Below, piece after piece: positions 53,794 to 64,000 of a stretch of DNA of 64,000 nucleotides (the first letter of the stretch is position 1; every line of letters starts with the position of its first letter). The translations under genes were made by a program, and so were the position numbers. The DNA is from Megaustenia siamemsis. Taxonomy: Eukaryota > Mollusca > Gastropoda > Stylommatophora > Ariophantidae. The stretch covers positions 3,202,342-3,266,341 of the forward strand of contig JAVIAB010000159.1 of NCBI GenBank assembly GCA_032433765.1, read 5' to 3'. A model generated the notes under the pieces. It was not told where the DNA came from. It searched no databases and was given only the letters and a program-made list of their open reading frames with translations.

Positions 53794-54380
53794 TTTTAAT
53801 TTTTGCTAATCTACACAAGGTATTCAGCATTTGTGCCTCTCGGTATTGAAAATGAAAAAGTTTTGAGATTTTTGTGATCAATCTGGTACAAACCAATGAA
53901 AACAAGTGAAAAGACAAATCACAAAATAATTTAAAAAAAAAACAACAGCAATTATTAGGTTCCTGTCCACTCACTCAACCATCTATCTTTCTGCACATAG
54001 GGCAGAAATTCCAGTCTCTTTGACAGACAATCTTTGTTATCAAGATTATACACAGGACTCACCATACATCCATGTTCTGGATGAGTCACTCAACAATGAC
54101 ATTTTAGTGGTTGTCTCCTGTTGTTGCCACTCACCTCAATGTTGTTTTAAGTGTCTCCACAGTATCTTTTACTCTCTGGTTCCCATTTTAGGTCTTGCTT
54201 TGAGATTCTCTTGTCTCTTCTCATCACATGGCCAACATTTAACTACATTCTTCTCTTTATTGATAATTTTGCATTCTTTGTTGCTGCACTAACAATTTAA
54301 AGACAGAACAAAAGATAGGCTTTTAAGAGAAAGACCCAACCATTTGTCAATAGAGACCTACATGTAGTAGAAGTTATAAG

Positions 54381-55640
54381 GACTTACACAAAGCTCTTAA
54401 ACTGGAGCTATGAAGAAATGGCTCAAACTAGTCAAATACAAAACTAGAGAGTACCATGATAAACCTCACAAGTCAGAACAGAGAAACAAAAAAGAGCTTT
54501 GCCCTATTCATAAGCAATGCCATATATTCCAAAGAAATCTAGGTACAGAAATACACAGATGGCTTTGTTATTGGAGCTAGTAAGAAAGGAGGTAAGGGTA
54601 AACACCATATATACCTTACAGGAAATAGAGGAAAGCTCTTTCATATACTAGAGAAACATGTACAACAAAACTACACTGATATTTAGATGAAAATAATGAA
54701 GAAAAAAAAACAATTTCTAAAAAAAACTGTCATATTAGGCATGACCAGGGCGGTATAAAGACATTGTGTCGTGGTAACAATAGAACAGTGTTTGTTTTTG
54801 TCCTCAAGGCATGTTCCAGGGGAGTAAACAACCACAAGGTCAAGGTAGAAGACAAGCAATTAAATAGCTGTTCAAGTAAAAGATCAGTGAAAGTGAGAGG
54901 AAAATAAGATAGTTTGTGTTGTTCAAGTACGAGAAGGCAAAGACTTTTCTACGAGATATTCAGGACAGTAGAATCAATAAGACTATGCAGTTATAGAACA
55001 TTGGTGAACAGTGTGTTTCATAATTCTAAGGATCATCAATGAATAGGGTTAGGATAAGTAGGTAGTAATTAAATAATTAGAGGGGAGAACATTGTGAAAC
55101 GTTTATGTGACTTGTTGCTTTTGTGTTGTTTTTTTTCCACAGGGTCATTGATATTTAGTTAGATGATAAAAGGATGAGTGGTATGTAAAAGTGTGTAAGA
55201 GATATCACAATCACGTGTGTCCAGAAATTTTTTTTAGCTAGTGAAGTAGGAAGGCAGTGAATATTGGAAGGGGGGAGATTGATAGAAAAGAAAAAAAAAG
55301 AAACAGCAGATTAGTAAAGTAGGATTGTAACAGACAGGACAAACATGGTGGGGATACCACAGAATGATAACTTGTGACAATAAGATTAGGATTATGATTA
55401 GTTGTGTTGAATTCAAGAATTATTATAACGTGTAGATATGCATTTTTTAGGTGTGGATTGTATATAATGAAATATTTATTAGGTTGTAATAACAGAATGG
55501 AAGTTGGTGACAACAAGAGTCACTCACATGATTTGATAGAGACCAAATTCAGAAATTGTCATCAAATGTTCAGAAATGAATTGTTTTTGTATGCAATAGA
55601 GAAATTCTTAATATGGTAAGAAGGCAATGCCTGTGTTACT
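54381..55640. other. Spacer left of the LTR-element fragment
   Basis: 54400-54700 has a weak, broken plus-strand frame (GASKKGGKGKHHIYLTGNRG) that I do not recognise. 54730-55640 could include an LTR and leader of the following gag, but I cannot define LTR ends or a primer-binding site. Confidence 0.4.
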
Positions 55641-55654
55641 GACAGCAAGTAGGG

Positions 55655-56640
55655 ATGACAGAAGGAATGGAAGGAATGAATCAGGAGGTGTACATGTGGC
55701 AAGCCATGCATAAGATGGGGGAGGTTATAGAGAAATTATGGAGTAGGTTACAAATGCAGGAAGTGACAAGGAGGATTCAGGTATTTGCATGGGAAGTAGA
55801 TAAATTTAACGATGGGCAAATGCCATATAGTATTGGGGGAAGAGTAGACATTTGACACATAATAGAAGGATATAGCATTAGTAATGAGTCAGGGTGGTGT
55901 GGCGAACTGCATTAGGTGAAGGATAGAAGAAGTTAAAGAAGAAACGTGGCAAGAGTTTAGAGCATATTTGGCAAAGAGATATGCCAAATATAAGGATGCA
56001 GAGCATGCGATTATGAAATTAAAGTTGATGCAGCAACATAAGAGTGAATCAGTACAAGAATATGGAGTAAAGGTGTTAGAAGTGGCGGAACAAGGATTTG
56101 GACAGGGAATAGATATTGAGCAGGTGAATAAGTTGTTGGTAGCAACATTTATAGCTGGCTTGAGAAATAGAGGTTTAAAGTTGCAGTTGGCGAGGAGAGC
56201 ACCGACAACGTTGTCAAAAGTTATAAGTACAGCCATAGAGGAGGAGAGTATTAGTAAAAGTTTTGAGCAAGACCGGCAGCAGGGTAGAGAAGAGGTATAT
56301 AAGCAAGGTAGACAGGAAAATCCAATGGAGATAGACGAAATGAGGCAAAGAGATCATAATGAGCATAATTACAAAGAGGTGGTACATGGCATCCAAGAAA
56401 CAAGGAGATGCTATAGGTGCAGTCGAATGAGACACATTGCATGCAAGTGTCAGGCAGGAAATTACCCACAAGGAAATGGAGCAAGATATCAAATGGCAGG
56501 AAACTCCATGGGTGTTCAAAAAGACAGGTGGCTTTGAGCACAGATAGGGTAAGGCCGGACCAGTTCGGAATGTATGGGAGAAGGGAAGACTTATGTTTGT
56601 ATATAGTACATTTTAGAATAAAAAATATGTGTATTAAACG
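55655..56640 (+). pseudogene. LTR-retrotransposon gag-like gene, broken
   Basis: Plus-strand pieces at 55655-55855 (MNQEVYMWQAMHKMGEVIEK) and 55944-56537 are split by stops and frameshifts. The second has the capsid-like EYGVKVLEVAEQGFGQGIDI and FIAGLRNRGLKLQLARRAPT, then a nucleocapsid knuckle CYRCSRMRHIACKC (C-x2-C-x4-H-x4-C, with Arg where Gly usually precedes His). Gag forms the particle in which the element is copied. Its RT is not downstream on the same strand; a Ty3/gypsy RT piece follows in the opposite orientation. Confidence 0.75.
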
Positions 56641-56900
56641 CTAATTTCTTTTCTGTTTGGTGGTATCCTTTACCTCTATTGTCCAATAGCCAGACTTACA
56701 ATCGATCGTACTAAAATGCTCTGTCCCTTGAAACAAAGCCATGACATCATCAACCCTTGGCATCTGGTAGCTAATATCCTTGGTGACTTTGTTCAGTGCT
56801 CGATAATCACAACAAAATCTTTTTGATCCATCTTTTTTTTGCAACAGAGAAACAGTAGAACAAAGGGAGCAACCTCCAGGAGTTCTGTATGGGCCCTATA
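56641..56900 (-). pseudogene. Ty3/gypsy reverse transcriptase fragment
   Basis: The minus strand encodes QKKDGSKRFCCDYRALNKVT, then MPRVDDVMALFQGTEHFSTI and DCKSGYWTIEVK, the N-terminal RT blocks of gypsy elements. The catalytic Asp of the FSTxDLxSGYWQ block is present. Upstream of QKKDGS the frame is shifted. It is truncated before YLDD. Confidence 0.85.
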
Positions 56901-57425
56901 GGGGTTTTGTGGAGGATGCTTCCCAATAATGACTGGTAAGTAAGAAGCATAATGAGAGAGAGAGAGGTAATGTAACATAGAAGAGAAAAGTAGTACATAA
57001 TGAGGTTTAGTGATGGAGAAGGATAAGCTGAAGTAATGGAATAAGTAGAACATAGGGATATTTCACAAACCTGAAGCAGTAAAGTCAGGAGGTGAAGGGA
57101 AGATAGAGTCAGAGTATGAGGGTAGAGTGGTTTGATGGTGCACTTTAGTCCTTAGGATAGATAAATGACTAAAATGGATTGGGGCAAGTGTAACAGGGGG
57201 GAAGAATGTGTAACAATAAGATAAGTGAGTGATTCAGAAAAATGTGAACATTTCACAGGGAGAGAGTGAGGAAATCAGCTCAGTTAGAATAACGAATTAT
57301 CAGAATTTTGAGAGGGTTCAGTTAGAGGGGAAGAGGATGTAAGAAGGTTAGTGATTGGCTGAAGATGAGAGATATAATCAAATTACAAGGTTAGGTAGGG
57401 GAGATTTTACTCATATGGTAGGCCT
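56901..57425. other. Purine-rich spacer before the satellite
   Basis: No gene. AACAGGGGGGAAGAATG at about 57190-57206 could be a polypurine tract of an LTR element, but no LTR pair is evident. Confidence 0.35.
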
Positions 57426-60400
57426 GAGAGCAACAAGCTATCTAACTGATTCAGCTTTAGTGGAAGAGCTGAATAGTTTCATATATGTTGTGTGTGTGTA
57501 AGGAGCTTACCAATTGATTCAGCTTTAGTGGAAGAGCTGAATAGTTTCATATCTGTTGTGTGTGTGTAAGGAGCTTACCAATTGATTCAGCTTTAGTGGA
57601 AGAGCTGAATAGTTTCATATATGTTGTGTGTGTGTAAGGAGCTTACCAATTGATTCAGCTTTAGTGGAAGAGCTGAATAGTTTCATATATGTTGTGTGTG
57701 TGTAAGGAGCTTACCAATTGATTCAGCTTTAGTGGAAGAGCTGAATAGTTTCATATATGTTGTGTGTGTGTAAGGAGCTTACCAATTGATTCAGCTTTAG
57801 TGGAAGAGCTGAATAGTTTCATATCTGTTGTGTGTGTGTAAGGAGCTTACCAATTGATTCAGCTTTAGTGGAAGAGCTGAATAGTTTCATATCTGTTGTG
57901 TGTGTGTAAGGAGCTTACCAATTGATTCAGCTTTAGTGGAAGAGCTGAATAGTTTCATATCTGTTGTGTGTGTGTAAGGAGCTTACCAATTGATTCAGCT
58001 TTAGTGGAAGAGCTGAATAGTTTCATATCTGTTGTGTGTGTGTAAGGAGCTTACCAATTGATTCAGCTTTAGTGGAAGAGCTGAATAGTTTCATATCTGT
58101 TGTGTGTGTGTAAGGAGCTTACCAATTGATTCAGCTTTAGTGGAAGAGCTGAATAGTTTCATATCTGTTGTGTGTGTGTAAGGAGCTTACCAATTGATTC
58201 AGCTTTAGTGGAAGAGCTGAATAGTTTCATATCTGTTGTGTGTGTGTAAGGAGCTTACCAATTGATTCAGCTTTAGTGGAAGAGCTGAATAGTTTCATAT
58301 CTGTTATGTGTGTGTAAGGAGCTTACCAATTGATTCAGCTTTAGTGGAAGAGCTGAATAGTTTCATATCTGTTATGTGTGTGTAAGGAGCTTACCAATTG
58401 ATTCAGCTTTAGTGGAAGAGCTGAATATTTTCATATATGTTGTGTGTGTGTAAGGAGCTTACCAATTGATTCAGCTTTAGTGGAAGAGCTGAATAGTTTC
58501 ATATCTGTTGTGTGTGTGTAAGGAGCTTACCAATTGATTCAGCTTTAGTGGAAGAGCTGAATAGTTTCATATATGTTGTGTGTGTGTAAGGAGCTTACCA
58601 ATTGATTCAGCTTTAGTGGAAGAGCTGAATAGTTTCATATCTGTTGTGTGTGTGTAAGGAGCTTACCAATTGATTCAGCTTTAGTGGAAGAGCTGAATAG
58701 TTTCATATATGTTGTGTGTGTGTAAGGAGCTTACCAATTGATTCAGCTTTAGTGGAAGAGCTGAATAGTTTCATATCTGTTGTGTGTGTGTAAGGAGCTT
58801 ACCAATTGATTCAGCTTTAGTGGAAGAGCTGAATAGTTTCATATATGTTGTGTGTGTGTAAGGAGCTTACCAATTGATTCAGCTTTAGTGGAAGAGCTGA
58901 ATAGTTTCATATATGTTGTGTGTGTGTAAGGAGCTTACCAATTGATTCAGCTTTAGTGGAAGAGCTGAATAGTTTCATATATGTTGTGTGTGTGTAAGGA
59001 GCTTACCAATTGATTCAGCTTTAGTGGAAGAGCTGAATAGTTTCATATATGTTGTGTGTGTGTAAGGAGCTTACCAATTGATTCAGCTTTAGTGGAAGAG
59101 CTGAATAGTTTCATATATGTTGTGTGTGTGTAAGGAGCTTACCAACTGATTCAGCTTTAGTGGAAGAGCTGAATAGTTTCATATAAGTTGTGTGTGTGTA
59201 AGGAGCTTACCAATTGATTCAGCTTTAGTGGAAGAGCTGAATAGTTTCATATATGTTGTGTGTGTGTAAGGAGCTTACCAATTGATTCAGCTTTAGTGGA
59301 AGAGCTGAATAGTTTCATATATGTTGTGTGTGTGTAAGGAGCTTACCAATTGATTCAGCTTTAGTGGAAGAGCTGAATAGTTTCATATATGTTGTGTGTG
59401 TGTAAGGAGCTTACCAATTGATTCAGCTTTAGTGGAAGAGCTGAATAGTTTCATATATGTTGTGTGTGTGTAAGGAGCTTACCAATTGATTCAGCTTTAG
59501 TGGAAGAGCTGAATATTTTCATATATGTTGTGTGTGTGTAAGGAGCTTACCAATTGATTCAGCTTTAGTGGAAGAGCTGAATATTTTCATATCTGTTATG
59601 TGTGTGTAAGGAGCTTACCAATTGATTCAGCTTTAGTTGTAGAGCTGAATAGTTTCATATCTGTTATGTGTGTGTAAGGAGCTTACCAATTGATTCAGCT
59701 TTAGTGGAAGAGCTGAATATTTTCATATCTGTTATGTGTGTGTAAGGAGCTTACCATTGATTCAGCTTTAGTTGTAGAGCTGAATAGTTTCATATCTGTT
59801 ATGTGTGTGTAAGGAGCTTACCAATTGATTCAGCTTTAGTTGTAGAGCTGAATAGTTTCATATCTGTTATGTGTGTGTAAGGAGCTTACCAATTGATTCA
59901 GCTTTAGTGGAAGAGCTGAATAGTTTCATATCTGTTATGTGTGTGTAAGGAGCTTACCAATTGATTCAGCTTTAGTTGTAGAGCTGAATATTTTCATATC
60001 TGTTATGTGTGTGTAAGGAGCTTACCAATTGATTCAGCTTTAGTGGAAGAGCTGAATATTTTCATATATGTTGTGTGTGTGTAAGGAGCTTACCAATTGA
60101 TTCAGCTTTAGTGGAAGAGCTGAATATTTTCATATATGTTGTGTGTGTGTAAGGAGCTTACCAATTGATTCAGCTTTAGTGGAAGAGCTGAATAGTTTCA
60201 TATATGTTATGTGTGTGTAAGGAGCTTACCAATTGATTCAGCTTTAGTGGAAGAGCTGAATATTTTCATATATGTTATGTGTGTGTAAGGAGCTTACCAA
60301 TTGATTCAGCTTTAGTGGAAGAGCTGAATATTTTCATATATGTTGTGTGTGTGTAAGGAGCTTACCAATTGATTCAGCTTTAGTGGAAGAGCTGAATAGT

Positions 60401-61500
60401 TTCATATCTGTTATGTGTGTGTAAGGAGCTTACCAATTGATTCAGCTTTAGTGGAAGAGCTGAATAGTTTCATATATGTTATGTGTGTGTAAGGAGCTTA
60501 CCAATTGATTCAGCTTTAGTGGAAGAGCTGAATAGTTTCATATATGTTATGTGTGTGTAAGGAGCTTACCAATTGATTCAGCTTTAGTGGAAGAGCTGAA
60601 TAGTTTCATATATGTTATGTGTGTGTAAGGAGCTTACCAATTGATTCAGCTTTAGTGGAAGAGCTGAATATTTTCATATATGTTGTGTGTGTGTAAGGAG
60701 CTTACCAATTGATTCAGCTTTAGTGGAAGAGCTGAATAGTTTCATATCTGTTATGTGTGTGTAAGGAGCTTACCAATTGATTCAGCTTTAGTTGTAGAGC
60801 TGAATATTTTCATATATGTTGTGTGTGTGTAAGGAGCTTACCAATTGATTCAGCTTTAGTGGAAGAGCTGAATAGTTTCATATCTGTTATGTGTGTGTAA
60901 GGAGCTTACCAATTGATTCAGCTTTAGTTGTAGAGCTGAATATTTTCATATATGTTGTGTGTGTGTAAGGAGCTTACCAATTGATTCAGCTTTAGTGGAA
61001 GAGCTGAATAGTTTCATATCTGTTATGTGTGTGTAAGGAGCTTACCAATTGATTCAGCTTTAGTTGTAGAGCTGAATATTTTCATATATGTTGTGTGTGT
61101 GTAAGGAGCTTACCAATTGATTCAGCTTTAGTGGAAGAGCTGAATAGTTTCATATCTGTTATGTGTGTGTAAGGAGCTTACCAATTGATTCAGCTTTAGT
61201 GGAAGAGCTGAATAGTTTCATATCTGTTATGTGTGAGCAAGGAGCTTGCTAAGTGATTCAGCTTTAGTTGAAGAACTGAATATTTTATTATATTCGTTAT
61301 GTTCGAGCAAGGAGCTTGCTAAGTGATTCAGCTTCAGTTGAAGGGCTGAATATTTTCATATTCGTTATGTGTGAAAAAAGGAGCTTGCTAAGTGATTCAG
61401 CTTCAGTTAAAAGGCTGAATATTTCATATTCGTTATGTGTGTGCAAGGATCTTGCTAATTAATTCAGCGTTAGTTGAAGAGCTAACTGTTTGTCATGTTG
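57425..61500. repeat. 68-bp satellite, about 59 copies, with hairpin and TG run
   Basis: Unit TTGATTCAGCTTTAGTGGAA, then GAGCTGAATAGTTTCATATA, then TGTTGTGTGTGTGTAAGGAG and CTTACCAA. Each unit contains ATTCAGCT and its inverse AGCTGAAT separated by ten bases, able to form a stem-loop. Variants are ATATGTTGTG or ATCTGTTATG, GGAAG or TTGTAG, and AGTTTC or ATTTTC. The right edge (61230-61500) is made of clearly older, diverged units (GAGCAAGGAGCTTGCTAAGT). Non-coding. Confidence 0.97.
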
Positions 61501-61892
61501 ATTAGGATCGAGCAAAGAGTTCGAACTGTGATTAAGTGTAGGAACAGTTAAGTTTTAGATAGCCAGTTTCCATTTCAGGGAGACTCAAGTAGAGATGCAC
61601 AGGGGATGGCCTGTGAGACAAATTTACTGTAGGAACCTTAGTTAGAATAAGCAATAGGCCAAAGGCTCCTGGAAGCAAAGAGGGACTAGAGTTAGTCCAC
61701 CGAGTCTCTAAAATTATAGGTGTGCAGTTATAGGCATGCTTCCCATTGGCGTGAGTGCGTGGCATCCTGATTTTTGTAGTGCGCCTTTTGGCTGGTTGCC
61801 TCCGACTTCAGCACTTAAAATTGCTAGAGCAGACTGTGGTCTTGCACGGGTGTAGGAAGGCCTGGCCAGTCTTGGTTTTCAGTCCCTGGTGA
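61501..61892. other. Spacer with a SINE-like word
   Basis: No gene. GCGCCTTTTGGCTGGTTGCC and TCCGACTTCAGCAC (61784-61817) resemble the inverse of the start of the 169-bp insert (GTGCTGAAGTCGGA...GGCCGAAAGGCGC), suggesting a shared short repeat. Confidence 0.4.
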
Positions 61893-63428
61893 CTGTTAAT
61901 AGTTGATGAATTCAGTAGACTAATAATACAAGCTGCCAGTGAAACAATACCCAGAGGGGCACGGAAACACTACAAACCATACTGGAATAGTGAACTAGAG
62001 CAACTGCACAATGACATGGAAACATCTCGAAAACAAGCAGAAAATAACCCCTGCCAGGAACACCACAATAACTATCAGCATGCTAAAGCCAAATTTCAAT
62101 GGGCTAAACTACAAGCCAGACGGAGAAGTTGGAAAGAGAAAACAGAGTACATGAATCTAGAACGAGACACAAGAAAAGTGTGGAAGCTTGTAAAACAGCT
62201 GAATGATGAGGGTACAGAAGGGAACACAAAAATTACACTGAAGAAGGATGGAAACATTCTAACAGGTAAACATGCAGCAAATCACTTTGCAGACTCCTTT
62301 GCAAATGACAACAATATTGAAATTAGCCTAGAGAAACGTCAAGAGACCCGTCTAAAACAACAAAATGCAAGACAAGAAGAGACTGCACATGAAGTCATGG
62401 AAATACCCATTACACAAAGAGAGCTAGAGCTGGCAATATCCAAATTAAAAATGAAAAAGTCACCAGGTAGTGATGGAGTGTCTAATGAAATGATTAAGAA
62501 CTTGGGAACTGCAGCTAAAGCAAAACTACTGCAGATCTACAACATTTGCTGGATCACAGGTAAAGTGCCACAGGCATGGAGAGAAGCAATTATGATACCA
62601 TTACTAAAGCCAGGAAAAGATGGTTCAATGACATCCAGCTATAGACCAATCAGCCTTACAAGCTGTTTGTGTAAAACAATGGAACGTATAATCAATCTCA
62701 GACTGCAGTGGTACCTGGAAAGTGAAAATCTCCTTGTCCCACAACAAGCAGGCTTTAGACAGTGTTACTCTACCGAAGATCAGGCAACCTATCTTTCCCA
62801 GGAAATTGAGGATGCGTTTCAAGAAAAGAAACTGGTACTAGCAGCATGGATAGACCTAAAGAAAGCATTTGATAAGGTATGGAAGGAAGGGCTTTTGAAG
62901 AAACTGAGAAATTATGGAGTAAATGGCAGGATGTACAAATGGGTCAAAGCATACCTGCATAACAGGAGAGCCAGAGTGCAACTGGATGGTCTTAAGAGTA
63001 AGAAGGTCTTACTGCGCCAGGGCGTTCCACAGGGAGGGGTACTATCTCCAACACTTTTTCTGATCTACATCAATGACCTAGTTACTGAACTACCACATGG
63101 TATCAAAGTGGCAATGTATGCAGATGACTTGGTAATGTGGTGCACAGAGGAGTATGCAACAGTGGCCTCCAAATTGTTACAAAGAGCTATGAATGCACTG
63201 AATTCATGGACAAATAGATGGTGTATCAGCATCAATACAGACAAATGCAGTACTACACTTTTCACTCTTTCCCCAAAACAAAAAGCAGGAGCCATCTATA
63301 TAAACAATGAGCCTGTGAAAGAAGACATACAGGCTACGTATCTCGGAGTTACATTTGATAACAAACTATCTTGGAAACAGCAGATAAATAAGGCAACCCA
63401 AAAGCAAGGAGAAAATTGGCTATTCTAA
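61893..63428 (+). CDS. I-type LINE reverse transcriptase (frameshifted at 63400)
   Basis: The frame from 61893 (ATG at 62016) is open to 63428. RT blocks in order: SKLKMKKSPGSDGVSNEMIK, YRPISLTSCLCKTMERIIN, QQAGFRQCYSTEDQ, AAWIDLKKAFDKVWK (motif A Asp), LRQGVPQGGVLSPTLFLIY and AMYADDLVMW (catalytic YADD at 63117-63128), then YLGVTFDNKLSW. The frame breaks at an AAAA run (63400-63403); with one more A it continues QKARRKLAILRKLCG and stays open to the last base. The loss could be a real lesion or a homopolymer error. Confidence 0.9.
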   Translation: MLIVDEFSRLIIQAASETIPRGARKHYKPYWNSELEQLHNDMETSRKQAENNPCQEHHNNYQHAKAKFQWAKLQARRRSWKEKTEYMNLERDTRKVWKLVKQLNDEGTEGNTKITLKKDGNILTGKHAANHFADSFANDNNIEISLEKRQETRLKQQNARQEETAHEVMEIPITQRELELAISKLKMKKSPGSDGVSNEMIKNLGTAAKAKLLQIYNICWITGKVPQAWREAIMIPLLKPGKDGSMTSSYRPISLTSCLCKTMERIINLRLQWYLESENLLVPQQAGFRQCYSTEDQATYLSQEIEDAFQEKKLVLAAWIDLKKAFDKVWKEGLLKKLRNYGVNGRMYKWVKAYLHNRRARVQLDGLKSKKVLLRQGVPQGGVLSPTLFLIYINDLVTELPHGIKVAMYADDLVMWCTEEYATVASKLLQRAMNALNSWTNRWCISINTDKCSTTLFTLSPKQKAGAIYINNEPVKEDIQATYLGVTFDNKLSWKQQINKATQKQGENWLF

Positions 63429-64000
63429 GAAAGCTGTGTGGAACTACGTGGGGTGCGAGTGGGAAAATACTCAGTAAAGTTTACCAACAGAGTATACGCC
63501 CACATTTAGAATATGGATCATCTGCATGGTGTTCAGCATCAAACACCACACTTCAAGAACTGGATAAAGTACAAAACCAGGCACTTAGGGTCATCACAGG
63601 AGCAATGAAATCAACACCAATATTAGAGATGGAGAAATTGTGGAGGATACCAGCACTGAGAGAACGGAGGGACACAAAGGTGCTGATACAGGCAGAAAAA
63701 TTTGCTTGCATGCCGAGACATCCAATGAAGGACCGATTCCAAAATCTTGCATTGGGACGACTTAAGAGAAGCAGTTTTATCCACCAAGCCAAGCGTATTA
63801 GTAGACAAACACCAGACATGCCAAGAGCTGTTAACCCCCTACTGCCCATACCAGAACAGACTCCCTGGACAGAGGAATCTGGATTATCAGTTCAAATACG
63901 GACAGAAGTGAAAGGAATAGTTGATAAAGAGGAACAGAATAGTCTACAGCGAAAAACAATAACTCTCAGTTTCCTGGATGAAGAATACCCACAAGACCTA
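61893..64000 (+). mobile_element. I-2: I-type LINE, nearly intact, cut by window end
   Basis: The coding frame opens at 61893 with the linker (SETIPRGARKHYKPYW), is followed by a full RT and post-RT region, and runs to the end of the window. Only one frameshift is seen. The endonuclease is absent on the left, so it is either 5' truncated or the endonuclease was lost. An RNase H domain, if present, lies to the right. This is the youngest-looking LINE in the window. Confidence 0.88.

Larger units (their letters stand above)
53205..54380. repeat. Paralogous exon-3 region P2
   Basis: Diverged partner of 33055-37295. It has no LINE-C insertions and no 43-bp array, and only one to two units of the 55-bp repeat, so it shows the simpler state. 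It carries its own RTE-A fragment. Confidence 0.8.

Overview
This is an animal (eukaryotic) genomic window, most likely from a mollusc or another lophotrochozoan. The evidence is a spliced multi-exon C2H2 zinc-finger gene, APE-type non-LTR retrotransposons of RTE and I type, piggyBac elements with TTAA ends, a tRNA-derived SINE and at least sixteen minisatellite or satellite arrays. There is no bacterial gene organisation, rRNA, genuine tRNA or CRISPR array. The mollusc assignment is inference; metazoan is secure. Family names used here (RTE-A, RTE-B, LINE-C to LINE-G, I-1 to I-4) are local nicknames.

Layout. 1-8851 and 43412-52482 are two near-identical copies (about 1 difference per 100-200 bases by eye) of one mosaic, called copies A and B: piggyBac 3' end, RTE-B pieces, a near full-length RTE-A carrying a 169-bp SINE-like insert, a LINE-C, a LINE-E and a second LINE-C. 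9-20.5 kb is a graveyard of LINE fragments, including a three-level nest (11.9-15.5 kb), several minisatellites and a tRNA-SINE. 20.7-40 kb holds the one host gene I can support, on the minus strand: five small exons (39955, 38661, 34604, 28808 and 22819, each given by its 5' end) leading to a large zinc-finger exon (22492-20694). All splice phases agree. Its introns contain another LINE nest (23.3-26.5 kb), an internally deleted piggyBac (30.6-31.7 kb) and many minisatellites. 40-41.6 kb is a 47-bp satellite interrupted by LINE-F and then by RTE-B, which itself hosts piggyBac and RTE-A. 53.2-54.4 kb is a diverged paralogous copy of the region around the gene's third exon. 55.6-56.9 kb has LTR-retrotransposon gag and RT fragments, 57.4-61.5 kb a 68-bp satellite with a hairpin, and 61.9 kb to the end a nearly intact I-type LINE.

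The most interesting object is the zinc-finger gene. Exon 5 encodes a CxxC...SC..HG knuckle like the one that precedes the PR/SET domain in PRDM9/PRDM7, but the next exon goes straight to a 19-finger array of 84-bp units with no SET domain between. Fingers 2-9 and 10-17 form an eight-finger (672-bp) block duplication, and variation is concentrated in the DNA-contacting helix positions. Each of the four exons upstream of the knuckle encodes at least one psi-K-x-E (SUMO consensus) motif. One missing A in finger 9 breaks the reading frame. Two I-type LINEs have independently grown minisatellites from their own coding sequence, one of them by multiplying part of its CCHC zinc knuckle. Long stretches not listed as features show no gene or repeat I can support.
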